Part shown: one piece after another, positions 1 through 11,257 of the stretch
Position numbering within the stretch: the stretch's first letter is position 1
How the letters are laid out: each line of letters begins with the position of its first letter
DNA from: Rhineura floridana
Lineage: Eukaryota > Chordata > Lepidosauria > Squamata > Rhineuridae
Assembly (NCBI RefSeq): GCF_030035675.1
Contig: NC_084484.1
Coordinates: forward strand, 182,379,434 to 182,443,433
Length of the DNA stretch: 64,000 nucleotides
Direction of reading: 5' to 3'
Translations under genes and position numbers: made by a program
The notes under the pieces: model-generated
Database searches by the model: none
Seen by the model: only the letters and a program-made list of their open reading frames with translations
Told to the model about the DNA's origin: nothing

Positions 1-115
1 CAACCAGGTGCCTATAGGAAGCCCGTGAGCAGGACCTGAGTGCAACAGACACTCTCCCATTGTATGATTTCAAAACTTGGCACTCAGAGGCATACTGTCT
101 CCGACAGAGGAGGAA
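1..115 (-). mobile_element. CR1 LINE 3' fragment
   Basis: Matches, in reverse complement, the CR1-type 3' UTR found in fuller copies at 33.7, 41.2 and 47.0 kb (the stretch with AGCAGGACCTGAGTGCAA). It is cut off by the window edge. Confidence 0.6.
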
Positions 116-770
116 AAACACTGCCTTATCTGTGGATGTATTTATTTATTTCCATTGATAGACCACTTACCATCTGAAGATCTTGAAGCGGTTTGCAATA
201 GATAGATAAACTCAATAAGTGCAATAGAAACATGTCAAATCCATAAAACCATATCCATATGCATAAATACAATATCAATATAAATAAAGTCTGAGGGCAT
301 TACAAGGCAGCAGAATGTAAAATTCCAACCAACATGGCGCATGGTCTTCATACTGTCACCCAGTCTCACTTATGACCCATTCCGCCCAACCACTCCATCA
401 TTCACTACCTCATATGCTATCTCCGTCAACCAATCATGCAGTATTACAACCCTCATACAAAAGGATAGCTGCCAAGTATACACAAGGTACCCTGCCCATT
501 CCTGAAACACTAATGGGCTCATGCCTCTCACCCAGTGGACCTTCTCACACTCCTCTCCCATCTCTCACCTGGGAGGGTCCCAGTTTTATACCAGAGCAGG
601 CTCTCATCTGGAGGTGGGGCATATGAAATTACTTCCACCACTCCATCACAACTACACCCTCAGTTCCTGATAAATAACCAATCAGCATTGCTAGCAGGCG
701 TCAGCCTCACACTCAAGGTAGCCCTGAAGGCCAGCATAAACTCCAGTTATTGCACCCCACCAGGAAATGG
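116..770. other. Unassigned; possible degraded LINE tail at 135-260
   Basis: Positions 135-260 have the TTTATTTATTT plus gcggtttgcaata layout of a reversed LINE 3' tail. The rest, up to the foldback element at 771, shows no gene or known repeat. Confidence 0.3.
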
Positions 771-915
771 CAATGGGTGGCTCCATGTCAGTGGGGCAGA
801 GGAATCCGCTCCACATTTTAGTTTGAACTTTCAAGGAGATCCAACACCTTGGACAGCTCCCTGAAAGGTCAGAGTAAAAGTTGGAGTGAATCCCACTGAC
901 ATGGAGCCCCCACTG
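771..915. mobile_element. Foldback MITE, GGTGGCTCC family
   Basis: Imperfect inverted repeat with arms around GTGGCTCCATGTCAGTGGG and its reverse complement. It matches copies at 18617, 34749 and 56177. Two of those copies have 8-bp flanking repeats, which makes this a hAT-type non-autonomous family; no clear target duplication is seen here. Confidence 0.6.
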
Positions 916-1237
916 CAACCAGCAGCTACACTGCCCTTGTCCACCAGCACGTTGGCCTACTCCATCTTGTTCTCTGATGACATCTTGTTGGCCAGCATCT
1001 CATGCTCTGGCTGCTCACCCTTGGATGAGAGTCAGCTCACACCAAGGGCTTATACCCTTGTTGGGCATGAGGCTTAAGTACAATGCCTAGGGATGTGGGA
1101 AAACCGGAGGGGAAGAATAGTTTCAAGTCAGGAGCCGCAGCTGAATCTCCTTCCACTAAAGACCACAGCCCCACCCTCCTCTAATCCTCCCTTGAAGCAG
1201 TCCAAGTTGGTGACCATCACTGTGTCTGAGACCAGCC

Positions 1238-1404
1238 TGCCCAAGGCCCCAGCACACGCTCACACACATGCATGCCCCACCTACCTCTCTGCGGATCGCG
1301 GGACTGCTACTCACCCACCCTAAGGAGAGGCCCTTCAGGGGCCCCTTGGGACCCAGTGGCCCTAGGCCAAGGTCCAATTAGGCCACCCTCTGGCGCCAGC
1401 CCTG
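1238..1404. mobile_element. Partial foldback MITE, CAGGGC/GGCGCCAG family
   Basis: Shares its right half (TAAGGAGAGGCCCTTCAGGG to GGCGCCAGCCCTG) with the fuller copy at 55844-56089. The left end is missing or too diverged to recognise. Confidence 0.5.
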
Positions 1405-1807
1405 CTTCCTCTTGTGGGAGTGAATTCCATTGTTAACGAAGTTATTCCACCTCCCAAAGGATAAAACAATTTGAAACAACCTCAGAGGAACAATCAAAAC
1501 ATAAAGTTGCTTCCAGTTAATTCCTGCAGGTTGTCTAAAGACGCGTGTCTAAAGAGAAAGAGAAGCATAATCACCCTCTCAAAAGAGAGCATTCTGCAGC
1601 ACTGGAGCCACAACCCCAGAGGCCCAGCTCCTCATGAAAACTGAACGCGGTCCTTGAAAAGATGGCACCAGGAGCAGAAGTTCCCCTTGGGAACTGTGTT
1701 TCCCAGCTTGGGGCCTTTCTCCCAAATGAAGTTTTCCAGGAACAAGGGCGAGTTTCAGTTCTGTAACCACCTGGAATGTTTGCAAGAGACAAGAGAATCA
1801 GGAAAGG

Positions 1808-1992
1808 GCCTCAGCTCCATAGCACAGCATCTGCTTTGCATACAGATGGTCCCAGACTGAGTCTCTGGCATCTCCGGGTAGGGGTGGGCATGTCCCCTGA
1901 CTGAAACCCTGGAAGACCACTGCCACTCGGTGTAGACAGTACTGAGCTAGATGGAGCATTGCTCTGACTAGATCTAAGACAGCTCCAGAGCA
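1808..1992 (+). mobile_element. tRNA-derived SINE
   Basis: Diverged copy of the SINE whose head resembles tRNA-Ala (TTTGCATACAGA anticodon-arm area) and whose body ends in CTGAGCTAGATGGA. Its pol III boxes are weak. Confidence 0.6.
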
Positions 1993-2004
1993 ACCCAGGC
2001 AGGA

Positions 2005-2115
2005 CCCTGCTTTATACTGAACCAGACCATTGGTCCATCTAGCTCAGTGTTGTCTACACTGACTGGCAGAAGCTCACCAGGATTTCAGAGAGGGTCCTCT
2101 CCCAGCACAACCCTG
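2005..2115 (-). mobile_element. tRNA-derived SINE fragment
   Basis: Reverse-strand body of the same SINE family (CAGACCATTGGTCCATCTAG, then ACACTGACTGGCAG). The head is missing. It lies in opposite orientation to the copy just upstream. Confidence 0.6.
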
Positions 2116-2269
2116 ATGTATGCTGCCTTGAGTTCCTTGGAGTAAAGATGGGGATATAAATGTTTAAATAGAAGGAAAACAAAAAGAATATTAGCTTGGC
2201 TAGCCTGGCCAAACCATGGTTTCCTGAACACACAAACCAGCCCACATCCTTGCTTCCAGCTGCTTCCTT

Positions 2270-2420
2270 GTTATGTTTGTTTGTTTGTTGTTGGTTCTTG
2301 ATTTATTGTATTTATTGTACTTATACACTGTGCTTGTTTTATCTTTTATGTACACCGCCCAGAGAGCCTTCGGGCTTAGGGCGGTATATAAATAAAATAA
2401 AATAAATAAAATAAAAAATT
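2270..2420 (+). mobile_element. L2 LINE 3' end
   Basis: Carries the ACCGCCCAGAGAGCCTTCGG motif, then GGGCGGTATATAAATAAA and an A-rich repeat tail, the 3' terminus shared by many L2-type copies in this window. Confidence 0.75.
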
Positions 2421-3200
2421 TTGGCCCTTGCCACAAGAGGGCGAGCTGCTCCCACAGACAAAAGGCCAGGAAGGCTATTTCTGAAGGTTGGCAGATCAAA
2501 TGAGGCCATCTATTTTGAGCAGCGCTCACTGGTGCAACGTTGGACCTTACGGATTCAACATTCAGCTGATGCCAGCATGGTCTCAGCACCACTGCAAATT
2601 TAGAAATGCTTCCACCTTTCCCCCCCCTGGCAAGATAGCTGTATGACTGACAGGCAGGCAGTCCACAGGAGAAGACGTTGCTCCTCTTTTGCATCCGTGG
2701 CAGAACAATCTCCACCCATGGGATGTCTGTTTGTCACATAATGGTTAAAAACATGGGAGCCCTGTCAGGATTTTTTTTAAAGGGGGGTGGTAAGGAAGAG
2801 TCATAACAAGTGTGCTGATGTACAGTATAAGGTAAATGCAGGAAGAATGAAATGCTTGTATATCTGTTACACTGCATTCCTCAGTACTGTGAGGTAGGCT
2901 GTTGCTCCCATTTTATGTTGGGGAAACTGAGACTGGGAATGGGAGGAAGAAACCTGGCTGAGGTTCCTGGAAAATGTAGGTGTCAAGATGTCACTCAGGT
3001 GTTCTTGGGGACAGTTCCAAGTGGGGCAGAACAGTGGGATCTTGCAGGACAGGGACACCTTTAAAATGCCTGGACGAGTGCAGATCACAGACCAAGCTAC
3101 GCCCAGACTGCATCTTCATTATTTATTGCATTTGAAACCCACCCTTCAACCTGAAGTTTTCCCAGGCAGCTTCCTCTGTTCCTAATCAGGGTAGCAAATG
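2421..3200. other. Unassigned stretch
   Basis: No coding frame of quality, RNA gene or known repeat seen. Short poly-C and poly-T runs near 2620 and 2770 are the only low-complexity features. Confidence 0.3.
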
Positions 3201-3278
3201 CCACCACCTCACTTGGGGTGCTTCCAGATGACCTGCTTGTTGAGCATTCATCCTGATTTGTTGAGGATTCATCGGGGA

Positions 3279-3365
3279 TGCTCTAAGTTGGATTCCTGCA
3301 TTGAGCAGGGAGTTGGTCCCGACGGCCTTATAGGCCCCTTCCAACTCTACAATTCAATGATTTGT
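3279..3365 (+). mobile_element. CR1 LINE 3' terminus
   Basis: GGATTCCTGCATTGAGCAGG through CCCCTTCCAACTCTACAATTC, the classical CR1 3' end. It sits inside a diverged repeat (3215-3480) that resembles 62400-63125 and 41780-41870. Confidence 0.75.
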
Positions 3366-3542
3366 TTGCAGGGAGATTAGCCTGTGGCTATTTAATATTT
3401 GTTCTGATTTGTTTGTGGGGAGTGTATATGATATGTCAAAGGAAGAATCCGACACTTTCCACTGCATTTTCCTGACCTTTTCCCTATTGTGAAAAGGCCC
3501 ATCTTTTGGGGTAGTGGCTATGTTGTGCAAGACCTTCCAATC

Positions 3543-3980
3543 AGGGCCACCTCCAGACGGGTTTTATTGCAGAAGTATTTGGCAACTACGCATCATACCT
3601 GAAGGGCCCCTCATACGGGTGGGAGAGTAGCACTGCCCTGCCACAGATCGCAGGGAGGGAGCTTCTAGGCCATCTGCCCGTTCTCTCACCCCACCTACCT
3701 TTCTCTCCTGTCTTCTGCTGGTGCGTGCCCCTACCGCCATCTTGGTTGATGGCAGGCATATGCACACGCATATAGCATACCGCACATGCATGCCATCAAC
3801 CAAGATGGTGGTGGGGCATTAGCCCCTTAGAGAAGTCTCCGCCACCATTTTGGTTGATGGCAGCCCTGTGCATGCAGTGCGCACAGCAGTAGCAGACAGG
3901 GAGAGATAGGTAGAGCAGGCAGGAACTGCATGCCCAGGCAGGCTGGTGCCCAAGGGCCCAGTAATGCCTGGTCCCGGCCC
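3543..3980. mobile_element. Hairpin-forming MITE remnant, CAGGGCC family
   Basis: Begins CAGGGCCACCTCCAGACGGG and ends near CCTGGTCCCGGCCCTA. Its core (3730-3815) is a hairpin with CGCCATCTTGGTTGATGGCA arms, and a third arm-like copy lies at 3842-3868. No target duplication could be read. Confidence 0.45.
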
Positions 3981-4399
3981 TAACAGTAACAGTGCATTAA
4001 TGGTGGATTTATGCTGCTTCATTAGTTGTTTGTGATGCTTCCCCAATGCTATCCCATTGCTGTAATCCAGAGGGGCTGTTTGCACCTCAAAAGTGGGACA
4101 AAAGCCAAACCCAACCCTTTTCATTTGTGGTATGAAAAGTTACAGGAATTCAGAGGAAAGTTACAGGATAGGCACTGATTGGGACGGAAGCCGTATAATT
4201 GCTCCAAACCTTTCCAGGCATAAATAATATTGAAAGAGAGATTGTGTATGACTGCCCCAAATAGCATCTTGAGCACAAATCATAATGAATCTGCAATAAA
4301 AATGACGTCTCTGGAGGGGGGCCAACTCTAATTGCGCAACCTCTATTTGCCAGTATGTGACTGAATCCCACCTGAAAACAGCAACTGCCTGGAAGTGCC

Positions 4400-5240
4400 T
4401 GTGATGTCCTTATATGTTAAAAACTGTAAACATGGTAAGTGCGGGTTTATATAGGGATATATGGTAAGTGAATTGAGTAAGGGGGGGAGGACATGGGCTA
4501 GAATGCAGGAGAATGTTGGATGATGATTGGCTGAGTATTTGAATGGCTGAAGGTATCAATGAGAGGATGACAGTTCTGTTTGGGGGGGAGTTGAGAGTGA
4601 TTGGGAAGGAGTTGAAGTGGGAGGCAGTTGGGATTGAGTTGACAGTTCTGAGGGAGGTTTGGATTTTGTTCGGCTGATATTTGGACAGAATATATGTAAC
4701 TGGAAACATGAGAGTGACACTATATGAAACCATACACTTGTTAAACATTCCTAAAGTAATCTTGTTATTACCTGGTGTTATCAAATAAATAATTTTATTG
4801 GTTTACCAAAAGCCTGATCCTTGGCTGGGGATCCACAGACCAGAAGGGAGGGCAGGGTAAATACCAAGGCTGAAGGGAAACTGTATCTAATGGTGGCAGT
4901 GGTGAAGGAAGAAAGTGTAACATCGTCAAGTATCCAGAGCAACCCAGGATTGTATGCTTTATAGAGAAAGACACAGGGGGTTGTGGACAGCAAGGGCACC
5001 CAGACACAAAGTAACAAGCCATAGGGAGACTAAGGCGAAGTCTCTAGCAGTATTGTTTACAGGGAGTGGCTGGTGGTGCTGCCTACCAGTGGGATCTTGA
5101 GAGATCTGTGCTAGAGCGGAGTGAGAAAAAATAAAAACAACGTTCCTGACTGGTGGTGTCCTGAGGTGGCACCTAGTGAAAGGCGGTAGCCACAAGCAGG
5201 TGGGAACCTGACAGGTGGAGCCAAAGGTGGGATCGTCACA
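4400..5240 (-). mobile_element. Solo LTR, family A
   Basis: 841 bp, with TGTGATGTCC at the left and GATCGTCACA at the right, flanked by an exact 5-bp duplication GTGCC (4395-4399 and 5241-5245). No internal retroviral region adjoins it, so this is a solo LTR. It is closely similar to 22942-23792 and 24891-25676. The polyadenylation-type AATAAA reads on the minus strand. An LTR retroelement or ERV is likely; the clade is unknown. The exact duplication suggests a fairly recent insertion. Confidence 0.85.
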
Positions 5241-5829
5241 GTGCCCTTGTTCTTTTGATTTTCCCTACTCTTGCAAGCCTGCATGAGTGCAACAGTTTTA
5301 TTCTTGCAACCTGCTAACTTGGCTCTTAACTCACTGAATCATAATATTTATGTTCCATGGGTGTTGGTAGCAGGATTAATCTCCATGGGAAACATCTGCC
5401 CCACAGCACAGCTGCCAATTGTAGATCTCTCATGGCTTTCTAAATGTGTTTGGTTTCCCTCCTAGTTTCAGTGTCGCAGATGCAAAGCGAGAAAATCAAA
5501 ACGGAATCCCAGATCAGGGACTATCTCCTTGGATCGCCTCCCTGAATGGGACATCCTACCTTTAAAGCCTCCCTCACATTTGCCCAGCCAACTTTTTCTT
5601 GAGAAGTACCTAACACAGAAAGAGTCTTGCTGGATCAGGATAAGAGTCCTTCTAGACCAGAATCCTGTTTCCAACAGAGGACAGACAGGTGTTTCCAAAA
5701 TGCTCACAAGCAACAGGGCATGTGTGGGGGTGGGTGGCTCTTTCCTATCGTTTGTTTCTGGCAACTGTTATTCTGAGGTATACTATTTTGTACATGGAAG
5801 CTCCATTTAGCTATAATATCTATCCTCCA
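5241..5829. other. Unassigned stretch
   Basis: Between the solo LTR and SINE debris. No open frame resembles a known protein and no repeat was recognised. Confidence 0.3.
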
Positions 5830-5930
5830 TGGGGATATAAGGATGGGCTGTGGTCGAGCATCTGATTTGCATGCATAAAGTCCCTTGTTCAATCCTCAAC
5901 GTATCCAGACCCTTATGTAAAATCCTGGAG
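5830..5930 (+). mobile_element. tRNA-derived SINE head fragment
   Basis: GCATCTGATTTGCATGCATA followed by GTTCAATCCTCAAC matches the tRNA-like head of the common SINE; the body is lost after about 80 bp. Confidence 0.5.
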
Positions 5931-5940
5931 AGTCAGTGAG

Positions 5941-6319
5941 GACAATATTTATTTATTGCATTTATATCCTGCCATTCCTCTCGAAGGAGCCTAGGGCGGC
6001 AAACCCATCAACACAACTTGTTAACAACACCAACAAAAACAATATAAAAACAGTCACAGACGAAAATACTCTTAACACAGTTATGGAGAAAAATATTCTT
6101 CTTTCCAGTGATCTCCAGGTTGCTAGGAATAGTCTCCTTCAGCCTGGGTAAAAAGGAATGTTTTAAAATTCCTCCTGAAAGTCAATAATGAGAGAGACAG
6201 AGGCACCTCATTGAGGAGCTCATTTCACAAATGGGAAGCCACCACTGAAAAAGCCATGTCATGAGTCAACACCAACTTGGCAGCTGCAATAGGACTTAGG
6301 CCCCAAATATCTGAAAGAT
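5941..6319 (-). mobile_element. L2-type LINE 3' part
   Basis: Reverse-strand tail (TTTATTTATTGCATTTATAT, then CTAGGGCGGCAAAC) running into a region that matches L2 sequence reading leftward (GAATGTTTTAAAATTCCTCC; TTGGCAGCTGCAATAGGACT). Confidence 0.55.
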
Positions 6320-6749
6320 CAGGGTCACATTCACACCAGACATTTATTTTGCTATTATTCCACTTTAAACTGTCATGGATTCCCCAATGAATCCTGGGAA
6401 GGGTAGTTTGTGAAGGATGCTGAAAGCTGTTAGAAAACTCCTGTTCACCTCGCAAAGCTACAATTCTCAGAGTTTTCGGGGAAGAGGAAACGCCTGTCAA
6501 ATCACTCTGGCAAACTGTAGTGAGGAGAATAAGGGTCTCCTAACAACTCTCAGCACACTTCACAAACTACACTTCCCATGATTCTTTGGGGGGCTGAGAG
6601 GCAGTGACTGGCCCAAGGTCATCTAGTGAGCTTCATGGCTGTGTGGGGATTCGAACCCTGGTCTCCCAGGTCGTAGTCCGACACCTTAACCACTACACCA
6701 CAGTGGTGGAATAAAAGTGGAATAAATGTCTGGTGTGAGTGTGGCTCAG
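6320..6749. mobile_element. Foldback MITE split by a SINE
   Basis: The arms CACACCAGACATTTATT (6333-) and its reverse complement (6723-6739) enclose inner arms built on AACTACACTTCCCATGATTC and its complement. The SINE piece at 6597-6710 interrupts the right arm, so the MITE is older than that insertion. Confidence 0.6.
6597..6710 (-). mobile_element. Sauria-type SINE 5' part (nested)
   Basis: Reverse-strand tRNA-like head (GATTCGAACCCTGGTCTCCC as B-box complement; CCTTAACCACTACACCAC) plus the GAGGCAGTGACTGGCCCAAG body. The BovB-like 3' end is missing here. Confidence 0.7.
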
Positions 6750-6754
6750 TTCCT

Positions 6755-6936
6755 TCCCTACAGGCCCTCTCAGGTGAAATGATCAACAGAAGGGGCCCTC
6801 TCTGTAGTTCCACTGGCACATTCTCTGTGGCAGACCCTAAGTTGTAGAATTTCCCCAGAAGTACATTGGGCACCTGCATTACATAGTTTTCATCTTATGC
6901 TGAAGGCTCATCTCTTTACCCTGGTCTTTGACACCC
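6755..6936 (+). mobile_element. L2 LINE ORF2 C-terminal fragment
   Basis: A broken frame resembling the end of L2 ORF2 (KAHLFTLVFDTL-like around 6899-6935), directly followed by the tetranucleotide array. No working protein is encoded. Confidence 0.45.

Positions 6937-7025
<89 letters not shown>
6937..7025 (+). repeat. (TAGA)n microsatellite
   Basis: About 22 uninterrupted TAGA units. It begins where an L2 tail would be expected, so it probably grew from that tail. Confidence 0.95.
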
Positions 7026-7073
7026 GTTAGGACCCATCCTACCCTTGGATCTTATGGTGATCATCAACTAGAT

Positions 7074-7274
7074 CAGTGATTCCCAGCTTTTCCCCCCCCC
7101 ATGGACAACTTGAAAATTGCTGAGGGTCTTGTTGGACCACTTAATGATTTTTCTGCCCATTGTAGCAATTGTAACGTGCTATGCTAGATCCTGTATGATT
7201 TCTAATTGCATTTTTTACAAACATGCTATGGACCACCTGAATGAAGCTCACGGACCACAGTTTAGGAACCCCTG
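7074..7274. mobile_element. hAT-type MITE (CAGTGATTCCC ... GGAACCCCTG)
   Basis: 201 bp with inverted CAGTGATTCCC/GGAACCCCTG ends, flanked by AACTAGAT and ATCTAGAT (7 of 8 bases equal), as expected for hAT transposition. It is related to the larger copy at 49211-49910. Confidence 0.8.
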
Positions 7275-8435
7275 ATCTAGATGGGCCAATAGGCCACTTC
7301 CAATATTCCTATCTATCTAACTTCTATGCATTTTAAAATAAATAAATGAAAAAGGGCTAGACTTGTGGGAGTGTTGTCCTTCCTTAGGATTCAGCCCAAT
7401 GTCTCTGGAAGTTGAATCTCTGAGCGGGGAATGCATGCATCTCACCTCCAGCACATTTCCACATCAGTGCATGTGAATGCGCACAAAGGCGCCATGCAGG
7501 CCACAGCCTGCCTTTCCACACATTGCAGGCGCATGTCGTGCATTGTGAACTGCTGAAAAACATCTTGTAGGGTAATTATACAGTCTAGCATATTTATAAC
7601 GGGATGACCAATGCCCTCTTGGCTCTTAAATCAGGAGAAGATGGGATGGTTCACGCCCTACAGATGAGTCGTCACCATACAGCTCGCAAGAACCTTCAGA
7701 AATGTGTAACAGTGTGCTTGTGTGTAGTAGCTGCTGGTTTCTCAGGCTCTGATTCTTAGCATGACACTAGGAGCGTGTTAATGTTTTCCTCTGTGAGCTT
7801 TTGAAGAGTAAGAATTCACTGTCATGCATAGGAAAGGGATGGGGGGGCTCCGTGCAAGGGGAACAAGTTCTCGGTGATCTTTGGGCTCCCAGAACGAGTT
7901 TCACAATTCTTTCAGTCCTGGCCAGAGTGCCTTCTTATGCAAGTAGTTTTATTGCTGACACTACCTGTGCAATATGAATATAACTGGCTGCTATATAAAG
8001 GACTTCCTTTATTGGAAACTAATTGTGGAAAGTAATTTGAACTTGTTTTTACTGATGCTTGGTTGATTTTTTTCTGCCCAGAAATCTTGAAAAGGCCTCA
8101 TGCTGAGCTGCACATACTGGGAAAATCAGATATTAGGCCTGGGTTACAGCCTAGCTGCCCAGCCAGCTAACTGTAGTGTACACAGCAACATTTCTATTCC
8201 TCTCAGGCTGTTTTCATCCTTTGCTATCAAGTACTCATGAAAAAGAAGAAAAAACAGCCACAATGATTGCGCTTATAGTGGGTGCTTTAAAAAAGCAAAG
8301 GGTAACTTAGGGTAACCATTTTTTCAGATCACTTTAAATTATTTCTTTATTTCACCCTTTAGCAATAAGCACCCAATCCTGCTACACTCATTATAATAAC
8401 TGCAAAATAAATGAACTTCTTACTCCAGGCAAATA
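7275..8435. other. Unassigned stretch, possibly unique sequence
   Basis: 1.1 kb without recognised repeats or protein-like frames. It is one of the longer repeat-free blocks and could hold non-coding elements, but nothing specific supports this. Confidence 0.3.
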
Positions 8436-8622
8436 TAGGAACATAGGCAGCTGCATTAATAGTGAGTCAGACCATGGTCCATGTAGCTCAGTACTGTCTA
8501 CACTAACTGGCAGCAACTCACCAGGGTTTAGGCAAGAGTCTCTTCCAGACCTATCTGGAGATGCCAGGGATTGAACTTGCGTGTGAGGCAGATGCTCTAC
8601 TACTGAGCTACAGCCCTTCTCC
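8436..8622 (-). mobile_element. tRNA-derived SINE
   Basis: Nearly full copy. The body includes CAGACCATGGTCCATGTAGC, and the reverse-strand head GATGCTCTACTACTGAGCTA is the complement of a TAGCTCAGTAGTAGAGC A-box region. Confidence 0.8.
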
Positions 8623-8794
8623 AAACACGCTTCTTTATTGCTGGCTGGGTAGAGAACACAAATGAAAGCGAAACTGAAACACAGAGCAAAGGAAAATCCA
8701 AAGGGCGGAGTCTAACTCTAGTGCATAATACAAAGTTTTACTATGTAACTCTTCAAGGGTAATGTTACTAATGGTAATGTTATTCCCCCAACAA

Positions 8795-9128
8795 AAGCAG
8801 CGAGATTGGGGAGGACATGGTCCAGAGCTTTTTCAGTAGTGGCTCCCTCACTTTGGAATTCTTTGCCAACTGACCTCCATCAGGCCCCTTCCTTGTTATG
8901 CTTTTGTCGGGCCTTGAAAACCTGGCTCTTTAACCAGGCTTGGGAAGGGGGTTAGGGTGGCAGAGGGTAGTTCCGTGGGGGTTTATTCAGTTTTTAAATT
9001 TTATACTGTTTGCTTTTTGAATTGTTTTTACATGAATTGTATTGTATTTTGTTGTATGTCGCCCAGAGTGGCAGATTAACCTCTGCCAGATGGGCGTCTA
9101 ACAAATCTAATAAAATAAATAAATACTA
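8795..9128 (+). mobile_element. L2 LINE 3' part
   Basis: Encodes remnants of the ORF2 C-terminus (CFCRALKTWLFNQAW-like), then GTCGCCCAGAGTGGCAGATT and an AATAAATAAATA tail ending in a short CTATA repeat. Confidence 0.7.
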
Positions 9129-9179
9129 TACTATACTATACTGGCTGGTGATGTTGTTTTTTCAGGACCACTTAAGTAA

Positions 9180-9290
9180 TTGTAGAGAAAGGCAATGGTA
9201 AACCACCTCTGAATACCACTTACCATGAAAACCTTATTCATAGGCTTGCCATAAGTCGGGATTGACTTGAAGGCAGTCCGTTTCCATTTT
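9180..9290 (+). mobile_element. Sauria-type SINE 3' half
   Basis: GGCAATGGTAAACCACCTCT, then CTTGCCATAAGTCGGGATTG and GACTTGAAGGCAGTC, the BovB-like terminus. The tRNA-like head is missing. Confidence 0.75.
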
Positions 9291-9624
9291 TTAAAGTAAT
9301 TGTGTAGGGTGATTGTGATAATTAAAAGTCAGCCCTCAATCATGGAAAATCTTCAGCGAGCAGACTTTAGGGTGATGAAGGTAATTTTGTGCACTTGCCC
9401 TGCTTTACTGAATTTTTCAGAAGTCAATTTTTCAGAATTCTTAAATTGCTCCTATTCATAAAACAAGCTATTATTCTTTAAATGGAGGTTGCTGTGGTCA
9501 TGTCATGTCATGTCCCAAATAAAAAAAAGACAATTTCCCCCCAAAAAACCCTAGGGCAATGAAGCACAACTCAGGGGTGCCCCATCCCTCCCCCCTGCTA
9601 CAGGGTTGCATGCCTTACATACAT

Positions 9625-9712
9625 GTGGGGACCCTTTGGCCCTCCGGATGTTGCTGAGCTACAACCCCCATCAGCCCCAGCCAGCCTGGCCAAAGGTCCC
9701 CTACACCTCAGA
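9625..9712. mobile_element. Small hAT-type foldback MITE
   Basis: Inverted arms GGGGACCCTTTGGCCCTCC and GGCCAAAGGTCCCC enclose the ACAACCCCCATCAGCCCCAG core. It is related to 33109-33193, which has a target duplication. Confidence 0.6.
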
Positions 9713-10189
9713 TAAACAATTAGAGGCCTGCAGGTTCCCCGTCCTTGCTGTAAGGTCCATGTGGCTCTCAGCTGACACGTCCTGGAGGAAGAATGAGGTG
9801 TGATGTTTTACAAAACAAACTTTGGGTGCCATTGAAGAGTAGCAAATTGTCAGCTGTTTGATACATCGTGATATTTTTAGCAGCAGAGGTTAAGCAGGCA
9901 GGGGAATTCAGATTTGCCGGCTGAGGCTCAACATTGCCTTTAAAAATTAACCTTGACACCCTGAACTATTAATTGCAGGCTAGCAGTGTTGATAATTAAT
10001 GATAATAGATGAGCATTCCTGATACAGAGCCCTAATTAAGAAAGGGACATTATAGTCGCGTGTGATTAAGGTGCATTTAACTTGACTTACACCTATATTT
10101 GTTGTTTATATTAAAGTGTTGGTTAAGGTTTTCAGTTGGATTTTGGGTGATAACTATATATTTGTCCTGTGGTTTAAAAAATACTGTTT

Positions 10190-10438
10190 TTGCAATAGTT
10201 TTCTTCATTTGGAATGATCTTCCTGACGAAGTGCGCTCGGCACCAACACTGTTATCATTTCGGCGCCAGGTCAAGACTTTCCTCTTCTCCCAGGCATTTT
10301 AGCATGTTTTTAAAGTGCTTTTTAGAAATGTGTTTTTAAATTTGTATATTTGTTTTTAATGTTTTTAATTGTTGTAAACCGCCCAGAGAGCTTTGGCTAT
10401 GGGGCGGTATACAAATGCAATAAATAAATAAATTTGTT
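10190..10438 (+). mobile_element. L2 LINE 3' end with ORF2 C-terminus
   Basis: Frame reading WNDLPDEVRSAPTLLSFRRQ and then KTFLFSQAF, typical of the last residues of L2-clade ORF2, followed by ACCGCCCAGAGAGCTTTGGC, GGGCGGTATACAAATGC and an AATA tail. 5'-truncated. Confidence 0.8.
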
Positions 10439-10496
10439 TGTAGGGGTTGTATTTAATTAAGCCATACTCAGGGCAGACCCAGTTAAGTTAATGAAT

Positions 10497-11008
10497 TGTT
10501 GGAAGTGGGGCAAGAGCAACTCCTGTTGTGTTCTTTTGTTTGTGCTCCAGAAGGGAGATAGAGTTAGGGTCCTCCAGATGGACAGGCTTGTTTACCTTTA
10601 CCTGTGGTGCTCTGACTGACTTCCTTCCGTTGTTAGATTGATATGTCTTTAGGGAAGCTTATCTGCCTCTCCTCCTTCCACCCTTTCCGTTCCTTCCTTC
10701 TCTGACTGCCTGGGAGAGAGGAGACTTCCTTTGTCTCTGCTCTCTCCTAGCATGGGGCTGACTCCCACACTTGGGCGTTATGCCTCCAACTTAGTTAGAA
10801 CTAGGTTTGCCTTTCTATCTACAATGTATTTCTATAAATAAAGTAGCTTTTCTTATTTTACTAAGTCTCCAGCCTCAGTGATGCTGTTGCAGGGTAAAAG
10901 CCTGCTTTCTTAGGTAAACGCACACACACGCTGGCACACTCGCATTTCAACATCTGCTGTTACTCTGCTTTAAACGAAATTAAGCACACAAATTACACAC
11001 AGCCAACA
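10497..11008 (+). mobile_element. Solo LTR, family B
   Basis: 512 bp with perfect inverted ends TGTTGG/CCAACA and an exact 5-bp duplication TGAAT (10492-10496 and 11009-11013). AATAAA at 10837 supports plus orientation. Not similar to LTR family A. No internal region is present, consistent with LTR-LTR recombination. Confidence 0.8.
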
Positions 11009-11257
11009 TGAATCTTCAATGGGTATCTACTCTGAGTAGGAGTAGCAATGAATACTGCCCTAGGACACCAGTGCTGAACTGAAGATATTGTGCAACAGGC
11101 AGAAATTCAGACTTTCCAGGTTTGAGATATGGTGCCAACCTGATGCTTTATCCTCACCTTCCCCCATCGCCAACAAAGAACTCCAACTTTTGCAAAACAA
11201 CCTAAATCATAGTTCCCGGACATCTTTGGTACAACACTTTAATCCCCATATCCCACC

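Noticed and set aside
2200-2715. 171-codon minus-strand frame
   Set aside because: It runs through the L2 tail and low-complexity sequence and has no recognisable domain.
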